This document shows positions 36,370-47,975 of a stretch of 64,000 nucleotides of DNA, in pieces (the first letter of the stretch is position 1; each line of letters starts with the position of its first letter). A program made the translations under genes and the position numbers. The notes beneath the pieces were generated by a model, which was not told where the DNA came from, searched no databases, and saw only the letters and a list, made by a program, of their open reading frames with translations. Source of the stretch: Sphagnum compactum (taxonomy: Eukaryota; Bryophyta; Sphagnopsida; Sphagnales). The DNA is taken from assembly GCA_965153455.1 (NCBI GenBank), contig OZ234504.1, positions 12,028,001 to 12,092,000 on the forward strand, read 5' to 3'.

Positions 36370-37336
36370 GGGGCAACATTGGTGAAAAAGTTGAAAACTC
36401 TCTTTCTTCTTATGAATGCAGATGTCGCGTGTATGATGATGGCTTGAAGTTGGCTCTGCCTTCACATTGCAGAGTGTGGAATCCAAGTCAATCATCCTAC
36501 TGTGAATCACATGCAACGTACAATTCCACGCAGTTCAGACTCCAGTACCCTTGAACCCCCTAAAAACACATGTGCAAAATAACAGCCAAAGAATGTACAT
36601 ATAATTTTCCTCTCACACACACACCTCCCGGCCGCCTCTCCCAAAATAATTTGGACACTTTTGCATACCCTAAAGTCCTCCCCTCTCCCCCCACCCCTCC
36701 TCAACCAACCAAGTGAACTACCATCCACTGGATGCCCCCCTTATGACTCTCAGTGGTAGATGAACAACCTCACTCAACTGAGTTAATAATATTTTGGTTC
36801 ACCTTGGTAACCTATTTTGTAAGAAGTAGGGTTCTATATACCACCCTATGACCTTTGCAGCTTCAACACTAAAAAAATACATTTATTTTCAGAAATGTCG
36901 AAAATTTCAAAAATATGCTTTTTTTGAATTACCAATTTTTTTTGGGGGGATGGAAAACATTGGATCTTCAAAGAATATTCTATATGTTGATAATGAAAAA
37001 TTTCAAATTTGAATTAATTATCTGACAAACATGTGTCAAAGCTACTGAGGTACTAAAGTAGATAGGTATTTAAAACAGGTAACCACTAGGTCAGCAGGTT
37101 GGTTAGTTGGCAGGTAGTGTGGTCAAAACAGCCCTCACCTATGTGGATTGTTAGTCAGTAGTTAGGTAGTTAAAAAGCAATTGAGAAAACCAGCATGGTT
37201 AGCTAGGGAACTGGGCTGGTGGGTACCGGTTCACTGTTCCCTCTGGCCCTTCCCACGTTCGCCATCCCGCGCAATTCCATACTCGCCTTTGACGGAAGGA
37301 CTGCTTTGCACAAGTCCGCTTGCTTCTCTGACCATG
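36370..37336. other. Upstream spacer of the At4g22030-like gene
   Basis: No coding signal. It includes a C-rich patch near 36600-36720 and GGTTAGTT/AGGTAG-type short motifs near 37080-37170. On the minus strand about 36740-36790 resembles a tRNA A-box region (AACTCAGTTGAGTGAGGTTG), possibly SINE-derived. Confidence 0.5.
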
Positions 37337-37347
37337 TTTTTTATAAA
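37337..37347 (+). promoter_or_regulatory. Candidate TATA box
   Basis: TTTTTATAAAC lies 268 bases before the ATG of the next gene, followed by a pyrimidine-rich leader. Position and sequence suit a plant TATA element; the transcription start is unknown. Confidence 0.4.
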
Positions 37348-37422
37348 CAGCCTCAGTTCTTCCTCCACACCTCACAACTCTCCCAACATCACCAGACTTG
37401 CAATACTTCTGCAGTACTTGTT

Positions 37423-37423
<1 letters not shown>

Positions 37424-37456
<33 letters not shown>
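37424..37456. repeat. (CT)n microsatellite in the 5' leader
   Basis: A pure CT tract of 33 bases between the candidate TATA box and the start codon. CT/GA tracts are frequent in plant 5' leaders. Confidence 0.95.
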
Positions 37457-37459
<3 letters not shown>

Positions 37460-37614
37460 GTTTGTGCCTCCCCACCCAATACTAGCTCACACAATTTTAT
37501 ATTTTCCACAGTTTTCTCTGCAAGAACAAAATTTCTATTTACAACTTCTTCCAATTTTGTAGTTACCGCATCTTGTTGAGCTGCTGCTGCCAAGACTCCT
37601 CGCACAATAGTGTC

Positions 37615-39000
37615 ATGGCTGCTGCATCTTGCGCCCTTTCTTCTAGTGCCCCTGCAGTACGCTCAGCAACATTGCTTTCTGGAAACCAAGTTGATGCTGT
37701 GGATCGTTACAATAGTTCTCGGCGTGTTCATAGTACTAGTAGCAGTCTGATCCGCACTGCTGCACACTGGAGAACGCAACTGCCCATCCAGATCTCGACC
37801 ACGACTGTCCAAGGACTACATGAACGTAGGAGTTGGAAGTTGGTAAGACCTTCTGCCATCGCCGTAGGACCTAGAGATAACAACAACTGGGTAGAGAAGG
37901 ACTGGAATTCGTTCACTCAAGTAGCTCCGAGCTCGCCCAGCTCTCCATCCCAGCGCAACACCAAAGGTTGGACTGATGGAAATGGAGTGGAGAATTCGAG
38001 GGTGGTGGCTCAGCTCCGCAACATCGCCTTCGCAGCTGAGGATCGCAGCGAGATGCACGCCATCATTGGTGTACAAAGAGATAACTGGAACAAGCTATGT
38101 CACATGACAGTGAACATGACCACCATCGCAGCAGCCATGCTAGCGGCCATGAACAATGGGGTTGCAGGGAGTACCAGTGCCTCCTTCGGCATGTCCATGG
38201 CAGCTTTCCTTCTCAACGGCGGTGCCGCTGGATTTATGTTCTTGGCCAGCAAGTTCCAACCCTCACAGCTCGCTGAAGAGCAACGCACGGCATCTCGCTT
38301 CTTCAAGATGCTGGCTAGGGACATCGAGACCACTTTGCTGATCGATCCACGCCTGCGTAAAGCTGTCCACTTGTACATGGACGATGTGATGGACAGGCTC
38401 GAGGCGCTTGACGTCGCCTTTCCTCTCCCCTTGACGCCCAATGGGTTGGTAAAATTCCCCAAGGAAGTGGTACCCTCGGTCCTTGGCTCTACCGCAGACC
38501 TCTCCGAAACGGAAATCCTGGCCAACAACACGAATGGGTGGAGCAACGCAATGGTGCAGGATCTCAAACACACTGCAGAGAAGCTCAAGGAGTCAGACAT
38601 TGAAATCTACTTGGGCTGGGCCAGAAACAAGGAGCATGACAACAAGAGCTTGGCAATGTTGGCTCCGGTACTTGCAGGCTCTGCTGCCCTCTTGAGCTTG
38701 TTAGGATGCTGCCAGCCAGGGATTCATTTGGCAGCTCTGGCATCAGCCTGCAGCATAGCAGCACTCTTCGGTTCTAGCTTCTCAAATGGTGGGCAGATTG
38801 GAATGATTTTCGAGCTCTACAGAAATTGCGCAGGTTACTATGAACAGATGGTGCAAGACATCCAGAGTACAATCAGGGTCCCAGTGTGCCAGAGAGAGGA
38901 TGGAGAGCTGTACCACCAAAAAATTGCACTCAAGCTGGGCAGGCGTGACAACATGCCTTTGTTTTCTTCTGAGGAAAAGACTGCTGGCAAGCTTTTCTAG
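37615..39000 (+). CDS. At4g22030-like membrane protein (family often annotated 'probable F-box')
   Basis: An intronless frame of 461 codons from the first ATG to TAG. The N-terminus (about 1-130) is Ser/Ala-rich with basic residues and could be an organelle transit peptide. Residues about 164-212 form two close hydrophobic segments (AAAMLAAMNNG, then AAFLLNGGAAGFMFLAS). Residues about 344-392 form another pair (LAPVLAGSAALLSLLG, HLAALASACSIAALFGSSF). Between them are RDIETTLLID, an acidic-hydrophobic helix and KFPKEVVPSVL. The layout matches plant proteins labelled 'probable F-box protein At4g22030'. I see no F-box here, so the label is likely misleading. Function is unknown. GC is higher than in the surroundings, as for a real gene. 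Confidence 0.85.
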   Translation: MAAASCALSSSAPAVRSATLLSGNQVDAVDRYNSSRRVHSTSSSLIRTAAHWRTQLPIQISTTTVQGLHERRSWKLVRPSAIAVGPRDNNNWVEKDWNSFTQVAPSSPSSPSQRNTKGWTDGNGVENSRVVAQLRNIAFAAEDRSEMHAIIGVQRDNWNKLCHMTVNMTTIAAAMLAAMNNGVAGSTSASFGMSMAAFLLNGGAAGFMFLASKFQPSQLAEEQRTASRFFKMLARDIETTLLIDPRLRKAVHLYMDDVMDRLEALDVAFPLPLTPNGLVKFPKEVVPSVLGSTADLSETEILANNTNGWSNAMVQDLKHTAEKLKESDIEIYLGWARNKEHDNKSLAMLAPVLAGSAALLSLLGCCQPGIHLAALASACSIAALFGSSFSNGGQIGMIFELYRNCAGYYEQMVQDIQSTIRVPVCQREDGELYHQKIALKLGRRDNMPLFSSEEKTAGKLF

Positions 39001-39869
39001 TGACAGCCCATCTAGATTGAGAATTGTCCATGCACTTTGCAGGGCACAATTTTTTTTAAAAACAGAACCAATCCAATTCTGCCCAGGAATGTTGATGAGC
39101 GCTGTCACTGTGATTCTCCTCCCATAGTGAAGGTTTTAGGTTTAGATTGGCTTGGAGAGATCATCAACTTCACCAATGTACATTGCCACTAATGCTTCTA
39201 TGAAGTCACAATGAAGCTCTTGAATCTGGCTTCTTTTTCCCCACTTCCCGGGCCTGTCTGTGGCTGGAACCCTAACATTTATATGGATACATATGGACAC
39301 ACCATTTTCCATGATGAACTTGGAACTTAGTTGAAATCTGACCTGATGTTTACTTTGTTTGCTGGTTAATCTAGTAGCTTGCAATCTTGACTGCATGAAA
39401 TATAAGTATACTAAAAGCGGTGGTGAGAGCAGGGCTAGCTACATCTCAATTTCTACTACTGTGTACAAGCTGCACCAAATCAGTCATAGAAAATGATGCT
39501 TGAAAAGGGTGCTCTGAAGAAACCTTGCATTAGACTGTGAGCACCTTTGAATCTGATGTTTTGAGTAGAACGTCCAAGTTTGGAATGATATCAAGCTTGC
39601 AATTTCAAAAGCCACAAGCAAAAACATTGTATCTACTGGAAGTCTGTTATAATTCAAGTTTCCTCTCCTCTCTTCTCAAGAGACACCTACCTTTCCTCAA
39701 TGAGAAGAAGTTGAAATTCTTTGCCATTTCCAGAATCAACAAAAACTAGACTTTGCTTTTCCATACATGTTTGCCAGCCAGAGCAATTATCTCCAGAGGT
39801 GCTTGAGATTTGACTCTGCAGAAATATTTCTCACATCCCAGTTTAGTTATTTATTTATTTCCAAACCTG
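39001..39869. other. 3' flank of the At4g22030-like gene
   Basis: Probably 3'UTR followed by spacer. No coding signal. Confidence 0.55.
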
Positions 39870-40065
39870 CCCATAAAACTAAAATTGGGAATGGAAATAG
39901 GTGGGAGACAACTAATAGCAACCCACCTGGACTAATCAAACAATCTAGCCAATCAACAGCGGCTGTTAGGCTTTGCTGTGCCTTTTACCAGCCTCAGCAA
40001 ACTGTGCAAAAATGCTGGGCCAAAACCATTTTGCAGAGCCAAACCTTCATCCAATTTTCATTTGC
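39870..40065 (+). repeat. Dispersed repeat copy 2 (blocks B and A, plus orientation)
   Basis: Block B (39870-39950: CCCATAAAACT, AATAGGTGGGAGAC, TAGCAACCCA, CAATCTAGCC) is followed by block A (39975-40065: GTGCCTTTTACCAGCCTCAG, AAACCATTTT, TTCATCCAATTTT). The same blocks occur in the opposite strand and opposite order at 14685-14995. Confidence 0.85.
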
Positions 40066-42796
40066 ACGGTCACTTACTGAGCACCATTATAGTTGCTGTC
40101 ATTAGAGAAACATGGGGTTGTAAACTCAAATACCAAAATTCTTGCTGCTTCCACTTTTGAATGAACTAGATTGAGTCATATGGACTACTGGGAAAAAGGG
40201 AAGAATATATGGATTCTGTTGAGATGGGCAGCAAGTTCACCATTCTCATAAAGGGATACACACCGTTAGTGTAATCCTGGGCAAGCTTCATCAAGTTCAC
40301 AGTTGCCTTGCTCCAGCCATATGGCACTAGATCCTTCTGCAACCATATAATTTTGCATAAGAATTTGTCAGACGTTAGGGTCACTCAGATGGCAGTGAAC
40401 CAGTTTCTTTCCTAACATAATTATTAAGATTACGGTTTTGGCTGCAAAATTAGGGTCTAAGGACTAACAGCTAATTGGTTAGAGGCAATTGGCATTGCCT
40501 TGTCAATTAAATTGTTGGACACTCTTTGAGTAGAACTTTTGGACATTCATACAATATGGATTACTTTTGTACACATGACTCTGGGTGGTGGGAACTATTC
40601 AACTTTGGGAGAATTCAAGCAAATGACTTGTGAGCAATCTGTATATAGTTGTTGTTGCTAAAGATAAAATATTATCTGACTATAACCATCTTATGCTATT
40701 TGCCAAGCACAAGTGTCAGAGAATGCAAATTGTTAAATCCAGAATCATTGCAGATCAACGATTGTAGCATGTCTTGAGCAAATCCTTCTGGCACATAAAC
40801 TGATTGCTTTTCTTAGAAGGTTTACAAAACTTTGGTGTGTGACTTGGACTCCTCAGAACTAGATAGAGGTGCACAAGTGGTGATCCTTTGATGAAGATCT
40901 GCTCACAACACATTGCGTTCTTGAATGGCTCATGGCATGAATCGACAGAAATACAACCTGCAGGCCTCTTGCTTCGATGGTCTGGTGTCAAAACCCTACA
41001 GCGAGAGGAACAAGTTAGACAATGGTAGACAGGTAAACTCAAAAGCAACCAGCACACAGCTAGAGAGTCTAAGCAAAGGCGACTCTGTTTGTTCTTTGAT
41101 TCTTATTGCACGGGTTATTGGCACATTTTCATAGGGGTCATTTTATGCCAAGGTCTTGTACACATTTTATGCCAATGTCACCTTGGGGGAAAATTACCTC
41201 TATAAAAATGTGTACAGACTGATGCCCAAAATGAACGATATGTTGAGATTTGCCAAAAATTCAGCAGCAATTCCATTTCACCTCAAATATTCATGAGAAT
41301 GGCGAGATGGGTGGATACAGGTGATTTGTGAACAACATGCCACAATGACAGTTTTGGGGTATTAACTCTTGATGTATTAGCTTCAGAATATACAATCTAC
41401 TTAGCAGCAGCATACATGGTATTGAGAATGTCAGAGCCAGTGATCGAATGGATTTGAAACCACACTGTTGCTCTAGGCAGTTTAGTGTAGAGTAAACAAC
41501 TAACAACCCTGGAGCAGGGCACTCCCCAAACAAGCGCCTGCCTGAGGTGGAGCCAAGGGGTGCTTATTTCACCCCACTCTGAAGGCATTCTTATCCTGAG
41601 TAAAGCACTAGCATATTTTCGCATGTTATCCAGCTAGTATCAAATAGTTCAACATTATATACAAAGGACTTTTCATGGAAAAAATGACTCAAATTCGCCA
41701 AATTTCTATGATAAGTTCAAGTAGGTAGCCAAGAATAGAGAAAGATCCTGTCTTTTTTTACTTTCATATCTGGTAGGTAGCCAAATTTGGCTAAATGATT
41801 TTCTGGGTGATCACCACTTTTAGCTACATCACAAAATGCTCCAAGAAAACCCTGGTGTATGATGGTCACCAGAAGAAGATTATCACATATAATGTGCTCA
41901 ATAAAATGACATAATCTGCCACCCCAGACCATAATGTTCAGAAGTGTTACTCCAAACACATTAAGAAAATTCTGGCACTGCTTTGAATGAATGTCCGTCA
42001 GTCCTCCGATGCCCTAAACCCACTTTTTTGCGGTTTTTGGGTGGCCTTTGAATATTTGCATCCTCGACTTTGGTAGCCGGCATGAAATTCGATCGGACGT
42101 TTTGTTTTTTTCCCCTCTCTTTACGACGGCTGAGAATCGTCATCGTCGGTGATGTGGTGATTGTGGGAAGAGCGTTGTGTCTCAAGAGTACCTACGGGCG
42201 TGGATCAAGGTACCCACGTCTCAGAAGATCCATCCGGGATAAACCCTGACACAATGGTATGAAATCGTTTTTTCCACTCCCAAACTCCGTCTCTAATTTG
42301 GGTTGCTGCTTTTGATAAGGGTTTTTTGCTCAAGTCAGTGTGCGGTTTTTTTTTCGGATTGCAGTGTGGGTGCAAACTTTGCGAGTGGGGAGACTCCACT
42401 TTGACATGTCTTAAACGTGTTTTTTGGTCATTGGGTGCTTTTCTTTCTGGCGGTTTGCAGAAGCAGAAGCAAAATCGTGAGGTGGGTTTGTTCAACCGCG
42501 GCGGCGGCGGGAGGTCAATATTCTGTAGGGGACGATTCTTCATCTGTCCCGTTGTTGTGTTTCCGTGTGAGAGGTGCGGTTTTGTGCCCACCAACAACAG
42601 GAAGCAGCAGACGAAGATAAAGAACTGGAGAAGCTAAAAGTCTGTGAGATTTCTTTGTTACCAGCTGCAGCAGCTTTCCAGCTCTCTTGACTGACTGCTA
42701 GGGTTTTGGGAGCTCTGGGTGAGGAAGAAAGAAAGAAGGGCTTGATGATGGGTCATGATGCAGCAAGCTCATGTCATTTGTGTTGAAATCAGGTAA
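40066..42796. other. Spacer and leader of the small membrane-protein gene
   Basis: No conserved protein up to about 42.0 kb. From about 42.0 kb GC rises and short G/C-rich stretches appear, probably promoter and 5'UTR. An AG at 42791-42792 just before the start codon could be a 5'UTR intron acceptor. Confidence 0.5.
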
Positions 42797-43048
42797 ATGG
42801 CTCGAAGTTTTTGGGAAGCTGGGAATCCAGTGGCAGTAGGGGGGATACTGGTAGGAGCAGGACTAATGGTAGTAGGGTCGTGGATTGTGGTGGCCAAGTT
42901 CATGCAAGCAAGGGAGGAGACGCGCTGCATCCAAGAAGCTCAAGAGATTCTCATAAATGGCAAAACCATGTTTAAGTTTCCAAAGTCATCATCCTCATCT
43001 CAGAAAAGGTTACCAGGGGATCAGGTGAATGCATCCTCACCAGTTTAG
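42797..43048 (+). CDS. Small single-pass membrane protein, unrecognised
   Basis: An 83-codon frame. Residues about 11-34 (PVAVGGILVGAGLMVVGSWIVVA) form one strong transmembrane helix. It is followed by a charged stretch (AREETRCIQEAQEIL), a KTMFKFPK segment and a Ser-rich tail. Gly/Val-rich packing in the helix, coding-like composition and a GC-rich upstream leader support a real gene. I do not recognise a family, and no partner gene is adjacent. Confidence 0.55.
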   Translation: MARSFWEAGNPVAVGGILVGAGLMVVGSWIVVAKFMQAREETRCIQEAQEILINGKTMFKFPKSSSSSQKRLPGDQVNASSPV

Positions 43049-43536
43049 GGTTTTAGAGTTTCCAAATACAGCATAGAAACCTCTTATTAGAGATCTAGAT
43101 CTGCCTCATCCTCGACTCACATGGTGCACAGCCTTGTCTTTTGTGCGCATCTTGCAAAAGAGAATCTAGTGCACTTATGCCTTCCACAATTAGTGTTGTG
43201 CTGCACATGACTACACAATGGTTGCAAGGTTGTCAGCCACCACTGTCCAGACAATTCTTGTGTAGATTGGGGAGGAGAGGAGAAACCTTAGGGTTTATGA
43301 ACTTTTGTGGGCAGGGCAACCATTATAAAGTTCCACCTTTTGATCATGTGAATTATGTATATCTGTTGTATGGAATCTAGTATTTTTTGAATTGAAAACT
43401 GTGCAGGGAGTGAATGAGCAAATCTCTCTTCTGTGTCACAATATACCCTACTGGAATGTCTAGCACGATTGAACTCATGAGAGAAAAATGAAAAGAAGGT
43501 AAGGTTATATCCCAGATACCTGATGCAACTATTGGA

Positions 43537-44191
43537 TTAATACAAGACTGATACAGCAGACATTTTCCTGCAACAAAACTTAGACCTGATTACCAAAAGT
43601 CCAGCAAGAGGCTCCTGATACAATTTAACTGTGTAAAGAAATTGTTCAACAGCAGAACAGGAATGAAAGATATTACCTGTTCTGGTTACAACTTCAGGTG
43701 TTGCAACCAATAAAGACTGACATTTGCCATATAGTTTTGCAAGAGGTGCCAATCTTATCAACACTGGAAGTCTCAATGGTCCAATTTCCTTCCCATCTTC
43801 TAGCTTGAGCAAAGAGTAAATCCTCTATCTAGGTGACCAGCTATCCTTGCTGGTTGTTAGATTCGTAGGGTGGCCTCCTTGCAACCCATTTCAATCTCAG
43901 TGCTCTTCAAGCTCTTAAACTTGTGCTCGAAAGGTTCCATTTGGAAATTCAGCTTTATCTACACTGTCCTAGTCTCCAGCCTGGGCATCATCAGAATTTT
44001 CAAGGATCCTCAATGTGAACTCCAAATCTTGTGGTCATATACCACTTCACCATAGTTACTAGTGGATAATCCAGTACCTTCTCCACAACACTCTCAGAGC
44101 ACCATCCACTACCACTACTGGTATTCAAGTCTGCGTCATAGTCACAAATGATCTGAGAGCTGATATGCCAGTTGCTTAGATGATGGTTCAT
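43537..44191 (-). other. Exon-like minus-strand islands, unassigned
   Basis: On the minus strand a segment ending near 43678 reads KLEDGKEIGPLRLPVLIRLA..., then ATPEVVTRT, and is followed by ACAG|GTAATATC, a good donor. A second patch (44008-44140) reads SESVVEKVLDYPLVTMVKWY and then meets a stop. Both look protein-like, but I recognise no family and could not join them. They may be a gene remnant. Confidence 0.25.
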
Positions 44192-47100
44192 TGTGATGTT
44201 TCAGGTCTGTCTCTTGATTTGCCCCTCTTTCACTACTGACTTGTTCATTGGGTAATCAGCACTCCAAGCATCCAATATCTTATATTTTCCTCTGTCTCTC
44301 TTGTGTTTTGTAGGTTTGCCACACACCATGTCACACCACATGCTACAGAGAGCCCATTACCTATGCTGTAGGTGAGCTCCAAAACAACAAACTGAGAAGG
44401 GCATCCCCTCACTAGAAAGGTTAGGAGGCAACACCGTAACACAGTTATCCTTCAAGTCCTACCCAATCTAGCCCTTATTTCATACCCTCCATTATCCTCT
44501 CACCCTCACTTCGATGTTATCTGTAATGTCTCAAAAAGGTTTGGCCAAACACCAAAATATAACATGAGATTGTTATGATTGGCATTTAATGTGATTGTGA
44601 AGGGTGTGCTAGCAAATAACGAAAGGTTGACTGCCTCAAGATTTGCCTCGGGCATCACAATCAAGACCAACAAAACAAAAGTTTGATCCTAACCATGACA
44701 CCCAATGCAAATTAATTTACAAATTTAATGTTTCACCTAACATTTTAACCCAATTGAAACTCTAATGAACAATTTCATCCTCTATTTGAAGCACTTTATA
44801 GATAACTCAACATATCCAAATGTTCAAGAATGTGAATTAAAATAACTTTCTACCTCACATGAAGCATCAAGCCAATCAAACCTTGGATGAGATGGATGAA
44901 GTGATGGAACAATATGATTGTCAACAAGCACAACTAAATGAATGAAAAGACCCTAAGGTGAGGGAAAGAAATGAATGAAGTGGACACATTCCAAAGCAAG
45001 CACTTTGAATTGCTTGAAATGAACAAACAAATTACAATGTCAACTTGCAACAAGTTGAAGCAACCAAAGAGGCTACTCAAAAGTTTGGTGGATCCAAAAT
45101 TGAACAACAAACAACATTAGTGATAGCCAGCATGGATCACTTTTCAAAACAAATGATGTCATTTGCTAGGAAATAACAAGGAGAAAAATGAAAATCCAAT
45201 TAATGGGATGCACAAAAGTGGTTGTACAAATGTCGAGGAACGTGTATGCCAAGTTCAATTACTAATTACACAAATCAAACATCTAAAACAAGTCATCACA
45301 AACTAGGTTGAAGAAGATTTTGAAATCACTCTTGATCAATTTGCAAATTTTAGCATTTCATAACCTAAACCTTGGGTTTTGTGCATTGAATATTTGGGAA
45401 ATAAAGGAATTGAGGAAAAAAAAAGCCCTTGACAAATAGGGGTGCATTGAGGTGGTTTAATAATGTTTAAATTGAGAATGCAAGAGTTATTGAATATTGA
45501 ACAATTTTTTTAAAAAAATTTAACAAAATTAAAACTAAACATTTAAAGCAAATTGGGGCAAGCTCTTGAAACTAGTGGTTTTATTTGGCAAATTTTTGCC
45601 ATTTTCTAAATTTTTATTTTTAAAAAAAGTGATAAATTCCCTTTTTTAATTTGAAAAAAATCACCACAATTGCATATAAAATGAAAGGATATTTAAGATT
45701 TTGTATTTTCATATTTTGAATGTTGTTAAATTTGGCTAAATATATTTAAAAACTATTGCAACTTGAGCAACATCACAAAATTGAAAAAAACAAAAACATT
45801 AATGTTGGAAAGCCATTAATAAGTTGGATTTCTTGAAAGTCATTTTGTAATTTTTAGACCAAAGGTGAGAGAGATATAGAATTTTGAGTTATTTTTGTCA
45901 ATGGAAATTAATTTAAAAGTTTAATAAATCTTTTTGTAATTGAACTTTTTTCCTCAAAGTCATGTTCACACTTGGGTTGACATTGGCCACATTAGTCTAT
46001 ATACAAAAACAAGTGTTTGTTTTGTTTTGAGATCCCATTTCAACCTTCCCAAAAATGTGGGCCCCTCATTACACATTTGGTACCATTGGAAAGTCCCCAA
46101 TGAAGCATGTGCATTGTGGTTGTTCCATAAATTTGGAACCAACCAAGAAAAAATATTGAATTTAAGATTATTTTTGTCATTAAAATTCATGAAATTAGTA
46201 TTTTCAACCAATCAATGCCCCTCAATCATATTGGTCGTCTTGTTTGCTCTTTTTAATCCCAAAATTTAACACTTGGAACCAATGACATTTGAATTTGCAT
46301 TTGAACCAATAAGATTTTTACAAAATTGGATTTTTTCGAAAAGCCATGTCCTTTAAAGCTTTGAAGATTTTTTTAAGAAAGTTATATCCCTTAGAGCTTT
46401 AAAAACGATCTCACTTTAGCCAATGGAACAAGGGTTCACTAGTTCATGCAAAAGAATAGGAAAAGGAGGACTATGAAAGGGAAGTTTTAGGAAAATGCAC
46501 ATTCCTTTCACAATATACTTTCAAACACCATTTGGCTTCTAAGTAAAACAAAATCATATAAAGGCAACATTCAATATTCACCCACCATTTTAATTTAATT
46601 AACATCTTTCCTTGTACATATAATCTTGCATGTTATGCACTTACTACATTACCCACCCATACATGCTAGATGTCGGTCATAATGCACAACACAACAAAAA
46701 TAAATTGCATTCCATCATTGCATATTAATATTAAAAAATTAATGAAAATATTAAACATAATATTTCACATGTGATGGGTATAACATGTCCCAATCAACAT
46801 TTTCTTTTGCGTGATATTTCTTTTAAAATGAAATAAGAATATTTTGTCAAAACATTCCCTTTTTAAATAACAAATCAGCAAATTTATTTTTTTGGAGTAA
46901 GTTTCGTTAGATGTTTATTCTTGGTAAGTTGGTTGCTATAAATAGCCAAATTATAAAAGGAGTTTTTTGGAATTTTTTTAATAACAAGTCACCATGTATT
47001 ACTAAATCCTTGTTAGGATGGTTTTTATTGATGGTCCAACAAAAAATTGAAACTGAAATATTTGTCCCAATACACATGACAAGTAAAATATGAATATAAA

Positions 47101-47824
47101 ATTAAATTATTTTTAAAAAACAATAATTTTTCAACAAAATGAAGTTTGTTTCACATATTTAATGTGAATTTGTATTGTATTGTAGGCATGTGAATAAAGT
47201 TCAAGTTTTCTATTTACAACATGAAATAGGATAAAACATAATCACGACAATATTAAATTTTTAAACTAGTTTGTTGAAAAAATGTTATGTATTTTCATCA
47301 AAGAAATATTTCCAAAATATTTTCACATATGTAGTCATTCCATGTCATGTTGCATTACATTATATAATAATCCTCTATTGTTTGTGTTGACAATGAAATA
47401 TCCAAAAAACTTCCATGAAATAATTATGATGTTTATGAGGTTTTTCAATTCAGGCAAGATTCACTAGAAAAGATGTTAAATTTTCCTCACAAAAAATGTT
47501 AAAATTGTTCCCTCATAGAACCCTTTTGGATGATTTGGTTAGCATTAGCACCTAGACATCATGGTATCATGTGACTCCTCTTTGTACCCAATTTCATGAT
47601 ATGAGCTCCAATCATTTGTATGTGCCTTGCAATGGGGTCTAGTACAAAGAAAGGTTCAGTAATGAAGCCAAGCCTAAAATCAATTATTAAGTTAAATGGT
47701 AAATCAAATGGTCTTCTTGGGCATGAACTCTAGAACACCCACTCGGAGCCATACCCACAATCCTTGTATCTCAAAATGATGCTAGATTTCTTCAAGCATG
47801 TATCTATTGATAGATTTACCAAAA

Positions 47825-47862
47825 ACAATCTTGACCCATTTGCTATGTTGGGTCAAGATTGT
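47825..47862. repeat. Perfect 14-bp inverted repeat
   Basis: ACAATCTTGACCCA (47825-47838) and its exact complement (47849-47862) flank a 10-base loop. No terminator-like or element context was recognised. Confidence 0.85.
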
Positions 47863-47956
47863 GTTGGGAATGTATGTGATTTCTAGCATTTGCAATTCCA
47901 AAGCAACCAATGTGATCAATGACCATGAACATGTATGTGATGATTGTTTTTGGTTT

Positions 47957-47975
47957 GGGGGGGGGGGGGGGGGGG
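47957..47975. repeat. Poly(G) tract, 19 bases
   Basis: An uninterrupted G19 in AT-rich DNA. G homopolymers of this length are rare and slippage-prone, so the exact count may be an assembly uncertainty. Confidence 0.9.

Noticed and set aside
36740-36790. tRNA A-box-like sequence on the minus strand
   Set aside because: The D-arm region resembles a tRNA, but no T-arm or acceptor stem follows, so a tRNA gene cannot be called.
38100-38600. A 166-codon minus-strand frame inside the At4g22030-like gene
   Set aside because: Antisense shadow of a GC-rich coding exon; no protein-family resemblance.
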